Part shown: positions 13,889 through 20,890 of the stretch, in pieces
How positions within the stretch are numbered: position 1 is the stretch's first letter
Layout: the number at the start of each line of letters is the position of its first letter
From: Cenarchaeum sp.
Lineage (GTDB): Archaea > Thermoproteota > Nitrososphaeria > Nitrososphaerales > Nitrosopumilaceae
Assembly: GCA_007570915.1 (NCBI GenBank)
Contig: RKSK01000180.1
Location: 1-21,681 of the forward strand
DNA length: 21,681 nucleotides
Direction of reading: 5' to 3'
Made by a program: the position numbers and the translations under genes
The notes under the pieces: generated by a model
Database searches by the model: none
What the model was told of the DNA's origin: nothing
What the model saw: only the letters and a program-made list of their open reading frames with translations

Positions 13889-15059
13889 CGCCGCGGCCAA
13901 GGGCGCGACGCGCTATGACAGGGTGATGAACCTGGCCCTCGAGCGCGGCTTTTACTTTCCGAGCGGCGGGCCGTACGCCGACGCGCAGGCCGGCTTTTGG
14001 GAGTACGGGCCCAACGGCGTGGGCCTCAAGGCGAGGTTTGTCGAGCTCTGGCGCAGGTCGCTCGTCAGGCGCGCGCGCATGATGGAGATAGACGGCGCGC
14101 AGGTCATGCCGCCGTCTGTCTTTGAGGCGTCCGGCCACCTGGCAGGGTTCACAGACCCCGTCATACAGTGCACGAGGTGCTCGGCGACGTACAGGGCCGA
14201 CAAGCTCCTCGGGGGCGGCGAGGCCGTCCACGAGGGCTCGACGCCGGCGGAGATCGACGCCGCCGTGGCGGCCAGGGGCGTGGCGTGCCCCGGCTGCGGC
14301 GGGGCGCTGGGCCCCTCGCGCAGGTTTAACATGATGTTTGGCCTCGGCGTCGGCCCCGGCGCCGAGCCGGCGTACCTGCGCCCGGAGACGTGCCAGTCGA
14401 TATTTGTCGACTTTCCGCGCATATACAAGACGATGCGCGGCCGGCTCCCGCTCGGGATAGCGCAGGTCGGCAAGAGCTTTCGCAACGAGATCGCCCCGCG
14501 CCAGAGCCTCCTGCGCCTGCGCGAGTTTTACCAGGCCGAGATCGAGGTCTTCTGCAACCCAAACAGGCTTGACGACGCGGGCCACGCCAGGAGGTCCGGC
14601 GAAAAGTTCGAGGTCATGGACGGCGACGAGAAGGTCCTCCCGCACGTCTTTGAGATGTCCATGGGGATCGACCGCAGCCTTTACACGGTCCTGGAGCACG
14701 CGCTGCGCGAGGACGCCGAGAACGACCGGACCGTCCTCTCGCTGAGGCCCCACATGGCCCCCGTCCAGGTCGGCGTGCTCTCGCTTGTGAAAAAGGACGG
14801 CCTCGCCGAGAGGGCCGAGGAGATATACCGCTCGCTGCGCGAGGAGCACTCGGCCTTCCTGGACCACTCCGGCGCCATCGGCCGGCGCTACCGCAGGCTC
14901 GACGAGGCCGGCGCGCCGCTGGCCGTTACCGTGGACCACCAGACGCTCGAGGACGGGACCGTGACGCTGAGGAGGCGCGACACGATGGCCCAGGAGCGCG
15001 TGCGCGCCGAGGACCTCGCCGGGGCCATACGCGCCGAGGTCGCCTTTCCGCGCGCCTAG
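13881..15059 (+). CDS. glyS: Glycyl-tRNA synthetase, class II, apparently with a core segment missing
   Basis: GlyRS attaches glycine to tRNA-Gly. Recognisable parts, in order: the N-terminal RGFYFPSGGPYADAQAGFWE, a zinc-ribbon insertion (CTRCSATYRADKL and ACPGCGG), YLRPETCQSIFVDF, motif 2 (VGKSFRNEIAPRQS, LREFYQAEIEVF), motif 3 (FEMSMGIDRSLYTVLEHAL) and the anticodon-binding domain (HMAPVQVGVLSLVKKDG, GAIGRRYRRLDEAGAP). At 392 residues it is well short of the roughly 450-580 I expect. Directly after IEVFCNP the sequence jumps to a short DDAGHARRSGEKFEV, so most of the block between motifs 2 and 3, including the usual Arg-x-x-Tyr-Asp-Leu segment, is absent with the frame kept. The start is TTG 13881, overlapping the end of nfo. 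Confidence 0.9.
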   Translation: MSSAAAKGATRYDRVMNLALERGFYFPSGGPYADAQAGFWEYGPNGVGLKARFVELWRRSLVRRARMMEIDGAQVMPPSVFEASGHLAGFTDPVIQCTRCSATYRADKLLGGGEAVHEGSTPAEIDAAVAARGVACPGCGGALGPSRRFNMMFGLGVGPGAEPAYLRPETCQSIFVDFPRIYKTMRGRLPLGIAQVGKSFRNEIAPRQSLLRLREFYQAEIEVFCNPNRLDDAGHARRSGEKFEVMDGDEKVLPHVFEMSMGIDRSLYTVLEHALREDAENDRTVLSLRPHMAPVQVGVLSLVKKDGLAERAEEIYRSLREEHSAFLDHSGAIGRRYRRLDEAGAPLAVTVDHQTLEDGTVTLRRRDTMAQERVRAEDLAGAIRAEVAFPRA

Positions 15060-15077
15060 CGCGGGGCCCGGCCCGCC

Positions 15078-15085
15078 TATAAAAC
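15078..15085 (+). promoter_or_regulatory. TATA box of the glycosyltransferase gene
   Basis: TATAAAAC, in a 56-base gap, is centred about 34 bases before ATG 15116, so a leader of roughly seven bases is expected. Confidence 0.65.
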
Positions 15086-15115
15086 TAATAAGCAATCCCC
15101 CCCGCGCCGCGCGCG

Positions 15116-16264
15116 ATGGGCCGGCAAGAGGGGGCGCAGGTCTCGATAATCATACCCACGTACAACGAGGCGCCCAACATACTCAACATGCTGCGCTCCA
15201 TACGCGAGCACGTCTCGAGGGTCGCGCGCGTCGAGGCCATAGTCGTCGACGACGGCTCGCCGGACGGGACCGCTGGGATCGTCAGGGAGTACATGCGCGC
15301 CGAGGGGCAGGCCGAGGGGTACAGCGTGGACATCGTCCAGAGGCGCCAGAAAAAGGCCGGCCTGAGCTCGGCCATACTCCACGGCGTCCGGCGCGCCGCC
15401 GGCAGCGTCATCGTCGTCATGGACAGCGACTTTTCGCACCCGCCGCAGGTCATACCCAGGATGCTCGAGGCCCTGCGCCACCAGTGCGACATTGTCGTGG
15501 CCTCGAGGTACATGGGCGGCGGGGGCGTCGTCGGGTGGCCCCTCAGGCGGCGCATCGCGAGCAGGGCCGCGACTGCGATCGCCAGGGTGGGCCTCGGCGT
15601 CGAGCAGTCCGACCCAATGTCGGGGTTTTTCGCGTTTCGCCGCAGCGTGGTCCGCGGCCTCGACCTTGACGCGATAGGCTACAAGCTCCTCCTCGAGGTC
15701 CTCGTCAAGGCGCGCGGCGCGCGCATAAAGGAGATACCCTACACGTTCACCGACAGGGCCGCCGGCTCTAGCAAGCTCGGCGCGCGGACCGTCATCGACT
15801 ATGCGCGGTCAGTGTGGAGGCTGTACCGCGGCGGCGCGCGGAGGCGCGAGAGGCGCGCGTCCGTGAGGTTTGCCTCAAAGGCGGCCCGCTTTTACACCGT
15901 CGGCGCGCTGGGCCTTGGCGTCAACTGGCTCGTCTCTATGCTCTTTGCCGGCGGCGGCGGCCTCTGGTACATACACGCCAACATCGCCGGCATTGCGGCG
16001 TCCGTGGCGACAAACTTTGTCCTAAACAAGAGGTGGACGTTTGAGGACGTCGACTTTGGCGCGCGCAGGACGCTCTCGCAGGGGGCGCGCTTTGCGGCAA
16101 TAAGCTCGCTCGGCGCCGCAGTCCAGCTCGGGGCCGTCTACATGCTAGTAGAGCACTACTCCATGCCGCACGCCGGCGCGCTAGTGCTCGCCGTCGCCGC
16201 CGCGTCGCTGGGCAACTTTGCCCTAAACAAGACGCTCACGTTCAGGGAGCGCCTCTGGTCCTAG
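15116..16264 (+). CDS. Polyprenol-phosphate glycosyltransferase (Dpm1-like GT2) fused to a GtrA domain
   Basis: The 382-residue protein joins two modules. Residues 8-240 are a GT2 glycosyltransferase of the dolichol-phosphate mannose synthase type: VSIIIPTYNEAPNI, the nucleotide-binding IVVDDGSPDGT (Asp45, Asp46), the metal-binding VMDSDFSHPP (Asp103, Asp105), SDPMSGFFAFRRSV and YKLLLEVLVKA. Residues about 247-378 are a GtrA-type domain with four hydrophobic segments and two NFVLNKRWTF/NFALNKTLTF repeats. It probably loads a hexose from a nucleotide sugar onto a membrane polyprenol phosphate and helps present or flip it, supplying surface glycan or N-glycan assembly. The sugar is not predictable. 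The 3' end overlaps the convergent small membrane gene by 23 bases. Confidence 0.9.
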   Translation: MGRQEGAQVSIIIPTYNEAPNILNMLRSIREHVSRVARVEAIVVDDGSPDGTAGIVREYMRAEGQAEGYSVDIVQRRQKKAGLSSAILHGVRRAAGSVIVVMDSDFSHPPQVIPRMLEALRHQCDIVVASRYMGGGGVVGWPLRRRIASRAATAIARVGLGVEQSDPMSGFFAFRRSVVRGLDLDAIGYKLLLEVLVKARGARIKEIPYTFTDRAAGSSKLGARTVIDYARSVWRLYRGGARRRERRASVRFASKAARFYTVGALGLGVNWLVSMLFAGGGGLWYIHANIAGIAASVATNFVLNKRWTFEDVDFGARRTLSQGARFAAISSLGAAVQLGAVYMLVEHYSMPHAGALVLAVAAASLGNFALNKTLTFRERLWS

Positions 16265-16538
16265 CGCGCAGGAGGCGCCACGCGCGGGCCGCGAGGCGCA
16301 CGACATTGTCGTCATAGCCGAGCCTCTCAAAGACGCGCCGCAGCACGTAGAGGCGAACGAACGAGGCGGCCGCAAAGACGGCCGTGACGGCGGCGTTGGC
16401 CACGAGCGGGTCCTCCTGCATCCAGCCCGTAGTCGCCGGCAGGACCGCAATGCCCACGGCGTACCCCACGGGATACCCGCCAAACGTGTTGACGAGGGCC
16501 TCCGTGAGGCTCTTTGATCGCGTGTCCTGCGGCGCCAC
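16242..16538 (-). CDS. Small membrane protein, two predicted helices, 98 aa
   Basis: The product starts APQDTRSKSLTEALVNT and contains two hydrophobic stretches, GGYPVGYAVGIAVLP (about 20-35) and NAAVTAVFAAASFVRLYVL (about 48-66). A basic tail (RRVFERLGYDD, then Arg-rich) follows. The RLYVLRRVFERLG pattern resembles small two-helix proteins found in archaea and phages, but I cannot assign a function. GTG 16538 is chosen because a TATA-like GCTTATTGG is centred about 27 bases upstream. Its last 23 bases overlap the end of the glycosyltransferase gene on the other strand. Confidence 0.75.
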   Translation of the reverse strand: MAPQDTRSKSLTEALVNTFGGYPVGYAVGIAVLPATTGWMQEDPLVANAAVTAVFAAASFVRLYVLRRVFERLGYDDNVVRLAARAWRLLRARTRGAP

Positions 16539-16562
16539 GGCGCGGCGCGGCGCGCCGGCGCG

Positions 16563-16570
16563 CCAATAAG
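16563..16570 (-). promoter_or_regulatory. TATA-like element of the small membrane gene
   Basis: The minus strand reads GCTTATTGG, centred about 27 bases before the GTG at 16538, in an otherwise GC-rich spacer. Confidence 0.55.
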
Positions 16571-16574
16571 CCTT

Positions 16575-16665
16575 CGCACGGCAAGGCGTGCCGCGGGGAC
16601 AGGCGGCGATTGCTGGTCAGGCGCCGCGCCGGCCCATGGCCCCGCCCGCACGTCCCTGCCGTGCG
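16575..16665. repeat. Long inverted repeat spanning a divergent intergenic spacer
   Basis: CGCACGGCAAGG (16575-16586) pairs with CCCTGCCGTGCG (16654-16665) with one mismatch, enclosing 67 GC-rich bases. A nested hairpin (GCACG, six bases, CGTGC) overlaps the left arm. It lies between two divergent promoters. It could be a structured small RNA or a regulatory site; I see no tRNA-like T-loop. Confidence 0.4.
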
Positions 16666-16684
16666 GTCACGCGCGCAGGCCAGA

Positions 16685-16692
16685 CTTATATT
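16685..16692 (+). promoter_or_regulatory. TATA box of the winged-helix-like gene
   Basis: CTTATATT is centred 27 bases before the GTG at 16715, supporting a leaderless transcript from that codon. Confidence 0.7.
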
Positions 16693-16714
16693 AGATTGAC
16701 CCCCCGCTTGCGGT

Positions 16715-17536
16715 GTGGCGGCGCCACCCGTGCACGGCAACCTCCTGTCGTACAGGCTCTACACGAGGCCGCGCTCGCAGGCCGCCTACGGGCACGGCAG
16801 GCCGCGGACCGCCAGGGAGCTCAACGCGCAGCGCATACTCGGCGCGCTCGCGGCCAGGGGCGCCTCGACGGCGTGGGAGATCGCCAAGGTGAGGTTTCCA
16901 AACGACAACGAGCACTCGAGGAGAAAGGAGAAGGAGTTTAGGCGCATCCTGCAGGGCCGGACCGACCGCGGGAGGCACTCGCCGGGAATGGGCGACTCTG
17001 GGCTCGTCTACACCGAGGAGGAGGGCGGCACGGCGAGGTACCGCCTCACGCCGCACGGCATGCTCTACTGCGTTGACTCGCTGGGCCTCGGCGACGCGCA
17101 GGTCGACAGGATGGCCGCGGCGTACGCCGACGCGGTCCCGAGGGTCTTTGGCAGGTGGGACGAGCTCAAGGGCGCCCTCGGCGATGGCGCGTACAAGCTG
17201 CGCATACTCGCGCGCGGCATACTCCTTGACAACCCCGCGATCCCGCGCCACGCGACGAGCCCCATATACGAGCTCATGTCATACCTGCAGCTAAAGTACC
17301 ACAGGAACTTTGAGGTCATGCGCGAGGCCGACCTCGCCGAGCAGGTCTCCTACTGGTACTATACGTACATACTCTACGACCCGACGCCGACGGCGGCGCG
17401 CGCAAGGGCTAGGGTTCGCCTTCTCACAGAGGCCCTCGGCGACATGCACGGGTGGTACACGAGGTTTGTGCGCGAGGCCAACGCGCACTATCGCGACCGC
17501 GCCCGGGCCATAGGGGCCTCTGGCCTGCTCGCCTAG
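16715..17536 (+). CDS. Predicted winged-helix-like protein, 273 aa
   Basis: I cannot name the family. Residues about 32-115 look like a winged helix: NAQRILGALAARGASTAWEI as helix-turn-helix, a charged helix (RRKEKEFRRIL), then LVYTEEEGGTARYRLTPHGM as the wing. This suggests DNA binding, as in PadR/MarR-like archaeal regulators. The C-terminal half (about 120-265) is helical, with SPIYELMSYLQLKYHRNFEV and SYWYYTYILYD, perhaps a dimerisation or sensing domain; it is not strongly hydrophobic. The start is GTG 16715, 27 bases after a TATA centre. Its TAG shares a CTAG palindrome with the stop of the convergent response-regulator gene. Confidence 0.75.
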   Translation: MAAPPVHGNLLSYRLYTRPRSQAAYGHGRPRTARELNAQRILGALAARGASTAWEIAKVRFPNDNEHSRRKEKEFRRILQGRTDRGRHSPGMGDSGLVYTEEEGGTARYRLTPHGMLYCVDSLGLGDAQVDRMAAAYADAVPRVFGRWDELKGALGDGAYKLRILARGILLDNPAIPRHATSPIYELMSYLQLKYHRNFEVMREADLAEQVSYWYYTYILYDPTPTAARARARVRLLTEALGDMHGWYTRFVREANAHYRDRARAIGASGLLA

Positions 17537-17895
17537 CGCGCGTGCAGCCCTATGGCCGACTCTAGGTCCTTTAGCGAGAGGGGCTTGTTGAGCAGCGCGC
17601 AGAGGCCCATTGACCTTGCCCTCTTGTAGCGGAGGCCGTCGAGCGCATAGCTTGACGTGAAGACGACGCGCGCGTCGGGGTCCTCCTTGCGTATGCGCTC
17701 AAAGGCCTCATAGCCGTCCATGCCGGGCATCTTTATGTCAAGGAACGTGATGTCGGGCCTCTCCCTGCGGTGGCCGTCCACGGCCGACGCGCCGTCGGGC
17801 GCCGTGAGCACGTCATAGCCGCAGTCCATGAGCATGAGCTGCGAGGACTCGAGAAAGTCCGAGTCGTCGTCGACAAAGAGGACCTTTTTTGCCAT
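17533..17895 (-). CDS. CheY-like response regulator receiver protein
   Basis: This is a stand-alone receiver domain of 120 residues with no output domain. The acidic pocket (Asp9-Asp11 in LFVDDDSDF), the phospho-acceptor Asp53 in ITFLDIKMPGMDG, the switch Thr80 in VVFTSSY and Lys104 in LLNKPLS are all present. It should be phosphorylated by a histidine kinase that is not in this window and act through protein contacts. ATG 17895 follows a TATA-like sequence. The 3' end touches the winged-helix-like gene, so the two are convergent neighbours; a shared pathway is possible but not shown. Confidence 0.93.
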   Translation of the reverse strand: MAKKVLFVDDDSDFLESSQLMLMDCGYDVLTAPDGASAVDGHRRERPDITFLDIKMPGMDGYEAFERIRKEDPDARVVFTSSYALDGLRYKRARSMGLCALLNKPLSLKDLESAIGLHAR

Positions 17896-17924
17896 GGGGG
17901 GCGCGCGCGCGGGGCGCGCGGCGT

Positions 17925-17932
17925 GTTAAATG
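17925..17932 (-). promoter_or_regulatory. TATA-like element of the response regulator gene
   Basis: The minus strand reads CATTTAAC, centred about 33 bases before ATG 17895. It is back to back with the purA promoter. Confidence 0.5.
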
Positions 17933-17976
17933 TATTGCGCGCCGGGCCGCGGCGCGCGCGCGGGGCGCCTGCTTGG

Positions 17977-17985
17977 CTTAAATAA
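17977..17985 (+). promoter_or_regulatory. TATA box of purA
   Basis: CTTAAATAA is centred about 30 bases before the TTG at 18011. This settles the start in favour of TTG 18011 over the longer reading from 17930, which would include the promoter itself. Confidence 0.7.
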
Positions 17986-18010
17986 TCCCGCGCGCGGCCT
18001 CGCCGCCGCG

Positions 18011-19018
18011 TTGCCCTCAACGGTGGTCGTAGGCGGGTTTTATGGCGACGAGGGCAAGGGAAAGCTCGTGTCCTACCTGGCCTTGCACGACTCGCCGCGC
18101 CTCGTGGCCAGGGGGGGCGCCGGCCCGAACGCCGGCCACACCATAGTCGACGGGGGCCAGACGCGCAAGGTCCGCATGGTCCCGTGCGGGTTTGTGAACA
18201 GGGAGGCGCGCCTGGCCATAGGCCCCGGGGTCCTCGTCGACCCCGTGGTCCTGCTGCGCGAGGCGCGCGAGCTGGGGGCCTCCGCGAGGCTGGTCGTGGA
18301 CCGCAGGTGCGGCGTGATCACGCAGGCCCACCGCGAGGCCGACTCGCGCGGCGACCTGGCCGGCAGGATCGGCAGCACGGGATCCGGCACGGGGCCGGCC
18401 AACGCCGAGCGGGCCATGCGCACGCTGGGCCTGGCCGGGGACGAGGCGTCGCTGGGGGGCATGGTAGGCGACGTCCCCCTCGAGGTCAACGAGGCCCTCG
18501 ACGAGGGGGCAGGCGTGCTCGTCGAGGGCACGCAGGGGACGTTCCTCTCGCTCTGGCACGGGACATACCCCTATGTCACCTCAAAGGACGTCACGGCCGC
18601 CGGCATATGCGCAGACGTCGGCCTCGGGCCCAGGCGCGTCGACGAGGTCATAGTCGCCTTCAAGGCGTACGTCACGCGCGTGGGGGCCGGCCCGCTCGGG
18701 GGCGAGCTGGGCGCCGGCGAGGCCGAGGCGCGCGGGTGGGCCGAGTTTGGGGCCGTGACGGGCAGGCCCCGCAGGGCCGCCGAGTTTGACTGCGAGCTGG
18801 CCAGGCGCGCAGTCATGCTCAACGGGGCCACGCAGGTGGCCATCACAAAGCTCGACGTCGCCTTTGGCGGCTGCGCGGGGGCCCGCTCGTGGGCGGGCCT
18901 CACGCGCGAGGCCCGCGCCTTCGTCGAGGGCGTCGAGGCGTCGCTGGGCGTGAGCGTCACGCTCATGGGCACGGGCCCGGGCCCGGAGGACGTCGTGGAC
19001 CGCCGCGCCCGCGCGTGA
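18011..19018 (+). CDS. purA: Adenylosuccinate synthetase PurA
   Basis: PurA joins IMP and aspartate using GTP, the first committed step to AMP. The 335-residue product is the short archaeal form (bacterial enzymes are about 430). It starts with TTG, giving PSTVVVGGFYGDEGKGKLVS, which contains the GDEGKGK loop with the catalytic Asp. GGAGPNAGHTI supplies the catalytic His, and IGSTGSGTGPA, VLVEGTQGTFLSLWHGTYP and ITKLDVAFGG (base recognition) follow. The usual GGQWGDEGKGK has Phe-Tyr in place of Gln-Trp. The chosen TTG matches the family's MPSTVVVGG terminus and lies downstream of a TATA box. Confidence 0.95.
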   Translation: MPSTVVVGGFYGDEGKGKLVSYLALHDSPRLVARGGAGPNAGHTIVDGGQTRKVRMVPCGFVNREARLAIGPGVLVDPVVLLREARELGASARLVVDRRCGVITQAHREADSRGDLAGRIGSTGSGTGPANAERAMRTLGLAGDEASLGGMVGDVPLEVNEALDEGAGVLVEGTQGTFLSLWHGTYPYVTSKDVTAAGICADVGLGPRRVDEVIVAFKAYVTRVGAGPLGGELGAGEAEARGWAEFGAVTGRPRRAAEFDCELARRAVMLNGATQVAITKLDVAFGGCAGARSWAGLTREARAFVEGVEASLGVSVTLMGTGPGPEDVVDRRARA

Positions 19019-19059
19019 CCGGAGGGCGCGGGCAGGCGCGCCCACGCCTGCAGGGTAGG

Positions 19060-19067
19060 TTTAATTT
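19060..19067 (+). promoter_or_regulatory. TATA box of the gene at 19091
   Basis: TTTAATTT is centred 27 bases before ATG 19091, indicating a leaderless mRNA that probably continues into pyrF. Confidence 0.7.
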
Positions 19068-19090
19068 GCCGCGTTTGGGCGCGGGGCGGC

Positions 19091-19777
19091 ATGGCGGAGA
19101 CGGCGGCCGGCGAGGACGCAAAGCCGCGCTACATAGAGGTGGGCTCGCAGCTCGAGTTCTCGCGCATGGTCTGCGCGCTAGAGCGCGTGCCGCGGACCGT
19201 CTTTATGCACGAGCACGAGGGCGCGCAGGTCCTCTCGGTCCAGATGGACATACTCAACGAGAGGCCCATCATATACTATGTGCCCGCCGAGAGGGGGGGG
19301 CAGTACCTCTCCTACGGCATACGCGGCAGGCGCGAGGAGTCCTCGATAACGGACTCTGTGAGCGAGACGGGCGTCCTCTACTCGCCCATAGTCGGCATAA
19401 AGTCGCTGCCGGGCAACCTCCGCGCCGGCAACGGCGCGGCCGACAAGTACTTTCCCCTCGAGCTCAACGACCTCTCGAGCCTCGCGAAGCTCAGCCACGG
19501 CTTTGAGGACGCGCCGCCCTTTCCCCTCTTTGCGTTCCCCGCCGGCGGGAGGTGGCTCGTCGGCGTGTTTATGAACTTTAACGAGGACGGGCCGTCGTAC
19601 TTTTGCCACGTGTCCATGGACGACGAGCCGGCGAGGCCGTTCCTGCGGTACGCGACGACGAACGGGTCTGGCCCCGAGCTTGTCGAGACGCCTAGCGACC
19701 ACGGCTACTCGTACATCAAGATAATACGCCTCAAGGAGACGCACCCCCTAGTCGACTATGCGCAGCTTCAAAGCTAG
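19091..19777 (+). CDS. Conserved-looking hypothetical protein, 228 aa, upstream of pyrF
   Basis: I do not recognise the family. After a short polar N terminus the protein is mixed alpha/beta and soluble: YIEVGSQLEFSRMVCALERV, VLSVQMDILNERPIIYYVPA, a polar middle (GRREESSITDSVSETG), FPLFAFPAGGRWLVGVFMNF and a C-terminal GYSYIKIIRLKETHPLVDYA. No signal peptide, membrane segment or metal cluster is visible. ATG 19091 is well supported by a TATA box 27 bases upstream. The last 20 bases overlap pyrF, so the two are co-transcribed and probably translationally coupled. Codon use and GC match the housekeeping genes. Confidence 0.75.
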   Translation: MAETAAGEDAKPRYIEVGSQLEFSRMVCALERVPRTVFMHEHEGAQVLSVQMDILNERPIIYYVPAERGGQYLSYGIRGRREESSITDSVSETGVLYSPIVGIKSLPGNLRAGNGAADKYFPLELNDLSSLAKLSHGFEDAPPFPLFAFPAGGRWLVGVFMNFNEDGPSYFCHVSMDDEPARPFLRYATTNGSGPELVETPSDHGYSYIKIIRLKETHPLVDYAQLQS

Positions 19778-20504
19778 GATGCGCGAGTCCGCAAGGCGCG
19801 CCGGCCCGCTTGTCCTGGCCGCCGACATTGCCGCGCCGCCCTCGAGGCTCGTTTCGCGCATCCTTGCGTCCGCGAGGCGCGTCGAGGGGAGCGCGTGCGC
19901 GATAAAGCTGAACATGCACGCGCTCCTCCCGCTGGGCGCCGCCGACGTGCGCGCGATCACGCGCGGGGCCCACTCGCTTGGCATGCAGGCGATAGCGGAC
20001 ATAAAGCTCAACGACATCCCGTCGACAAACGCCGCGGCGGCGGGGGCGCTCTGGGGCATGGGCGTTGACGCGCTCATCGCAAACCCCGTCATGGGGGCCG
20101 CGAGCCTAGGGGCCCTGGCCCGCGCGGCGCGCGCGCGCGCGCGCGGCGTCATCGCGCTGGGCCACATGAGCGCGCCGGAGGCGCGCGCGACGTACGAGGC
20201 GCGCATGGCGCGGCGCGGCCGCCTCTACCACGGCTTCGTGCGGGCCGCCGCGCGCGCCGGCGCCGACGGGATCGTCGTGGGCGCGACGTACCCGCGCGTC
20301 ATATCCGAGGTCTCGCGCATCGCGCGCGGCGTCCCGATATACTCGCCGGGCATAGGCGCGCAGGGCGGGAGCGCCCGGCGCGCCGCGGAGGCAGGCGCGT
20401 CATACTACATCGTGGGCCGATCGGTCCTCGGCGCGGCCAGCCCGCGGGCCGAGGCCGCGCGCGTCTGCGCGCTCGTCTCGCAGCGCGGCCTCGGCGGCCT
20501 CTAG
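19758..20504 (+). CDS. pyrF: Orotidine 5'-phosphate decarboxylase
   Basis: PyrF decarboxylates OMP to UMP, the last step of pyrimidine nucleotide synthesis. The 248-residue barrel has the catalytic tetrad region AIADIKLNDIPSTNA (Asp81, Lys83, Asp86), preceded by LVLAADI (Asp23) and CAIKLNMH (Lys50). The phosphate-binding loop IYSPGIGAQGG and the final YYIVGRSVLGA are typical. ATG 19758, inside the preceding gene, gives MRSFKARMRESARRAG; ATG 19779, just after that gene's stop, is possible but would trim the N-terminal helix. Its 3' end overlaps the antisense Nudix gene by 105 bases. Confidence 0.95.
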   Translation: MRSFKARMRESARRAGPLVLAADIAAPPSRLVSRILASARRVEGSACAIKLNMHALLPLGAADVRAITRGAHSLGMQAIADIKLNDIPSTNAAAAGALWGMGVDALIANPVMGAASLGALARAARARARGVIALGHMSAPEARATYEARMARRGRLYHGFVRAAARAGADGIVVGATYPRVISEVSRIARGVPIYSPGIGAQGGSARRAAEAGASYYIVGRSVLGAASPRAEAARVCALVSQRGLGGL

Positions 20505-20888
20505 GACGCCGCGCGCGTTGGCGTAGGTGAGGGTGTCCAGGGCCCGCGCGTACGGCTCCCACGCGTGCGCGCGGTGCTCGTGCGAGAGGCGGACCTCCGG
20601 CGTGCGCGTCCGCGCGAGAAAGAACGAGACGCTCTTGCGTATGAGCGTGCCCTCGTGGACAAAGTTGTAGCGTATCTCCCTGCGAAAGCCCGCGAGGACC
20701 TCGAGGTCCACCATTCCCGTCTCCTCGCGCGCCTCGCGCAGGACCGTCTCGAGCTCGGACTCGCCGGCCTCGATCTTGCCCTTGACAAAGTCCCAGTGGC
20801 TCGTCGGGTAGAGCAGCAGCAGGTAGAGGCGCCGCGCGCCGTCCTCCCTGAATATCACCGCGCCTGCCGACCGCTGCGTGCGCGCCAT
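20400..20888 (-). CDS. Nudix hydrolase
   Basis: This protein of 162 residues has a perfect Nudix box, GKIEAGESELETVLREAREE followed by TGM (G37 to M59), which binds Mg and hydrolyses a nucleoside diphosphate linked to another group. The SAGAVIFRED opening and the late LTYANARGVLEAAEAAL helix resemble the Ap4A hydrolase-like branch, but the substrate is not certain. ATG 20888 is chosen: the homology begins at MARTQRSAGAV and it lies two bases after the uppS stop. An extra tail of about 25 residues after the expected end is encoded antisense to pyrF; it may be a recent stop-loss extension. Confidence 0.9.
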   Translation of the reverse strand: MARTQRSAGAVIFREDGARRLYLLLLYPTSHWDFVKGKIEAGESELETVLREAREETGMVDLEVLAGFRREIRYNFVHEGTLIRKSVSFFLARTRTPEVRLSHEHRAHAWEPYARALDTLTYANARGVLEAAEAALRDERADARGLGPRAGRAEDRSAHDVV

Positions 20889-20890
20889 GC

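Noticed and set aside
13785..15095. 436-codon minus-strand open frame antisense to glyS
   Set aside because: The composition mirrors the codons of GlyRS on the other strand, it has no recognisable domain, and the plus-strand gene carries clear class II motifs.
16571..16714. tRNA or other known RNA in the divergent spacer
   Set aside because: There is no GGTTCRANNCC-type T-loop, no 7-bp acceptor stem at tRNA spacing and no C/D-box pair that I can see. Only the inverted repeat is reported.
17533..17536. Shared CTAG at the convergent stops of the winged-helix-like and response-regulator genes
   Set aside because: Both genes end with TAG read from the same palindrome. It is neat, but a common outcome of tight convergent packing and not evidence of joint function.
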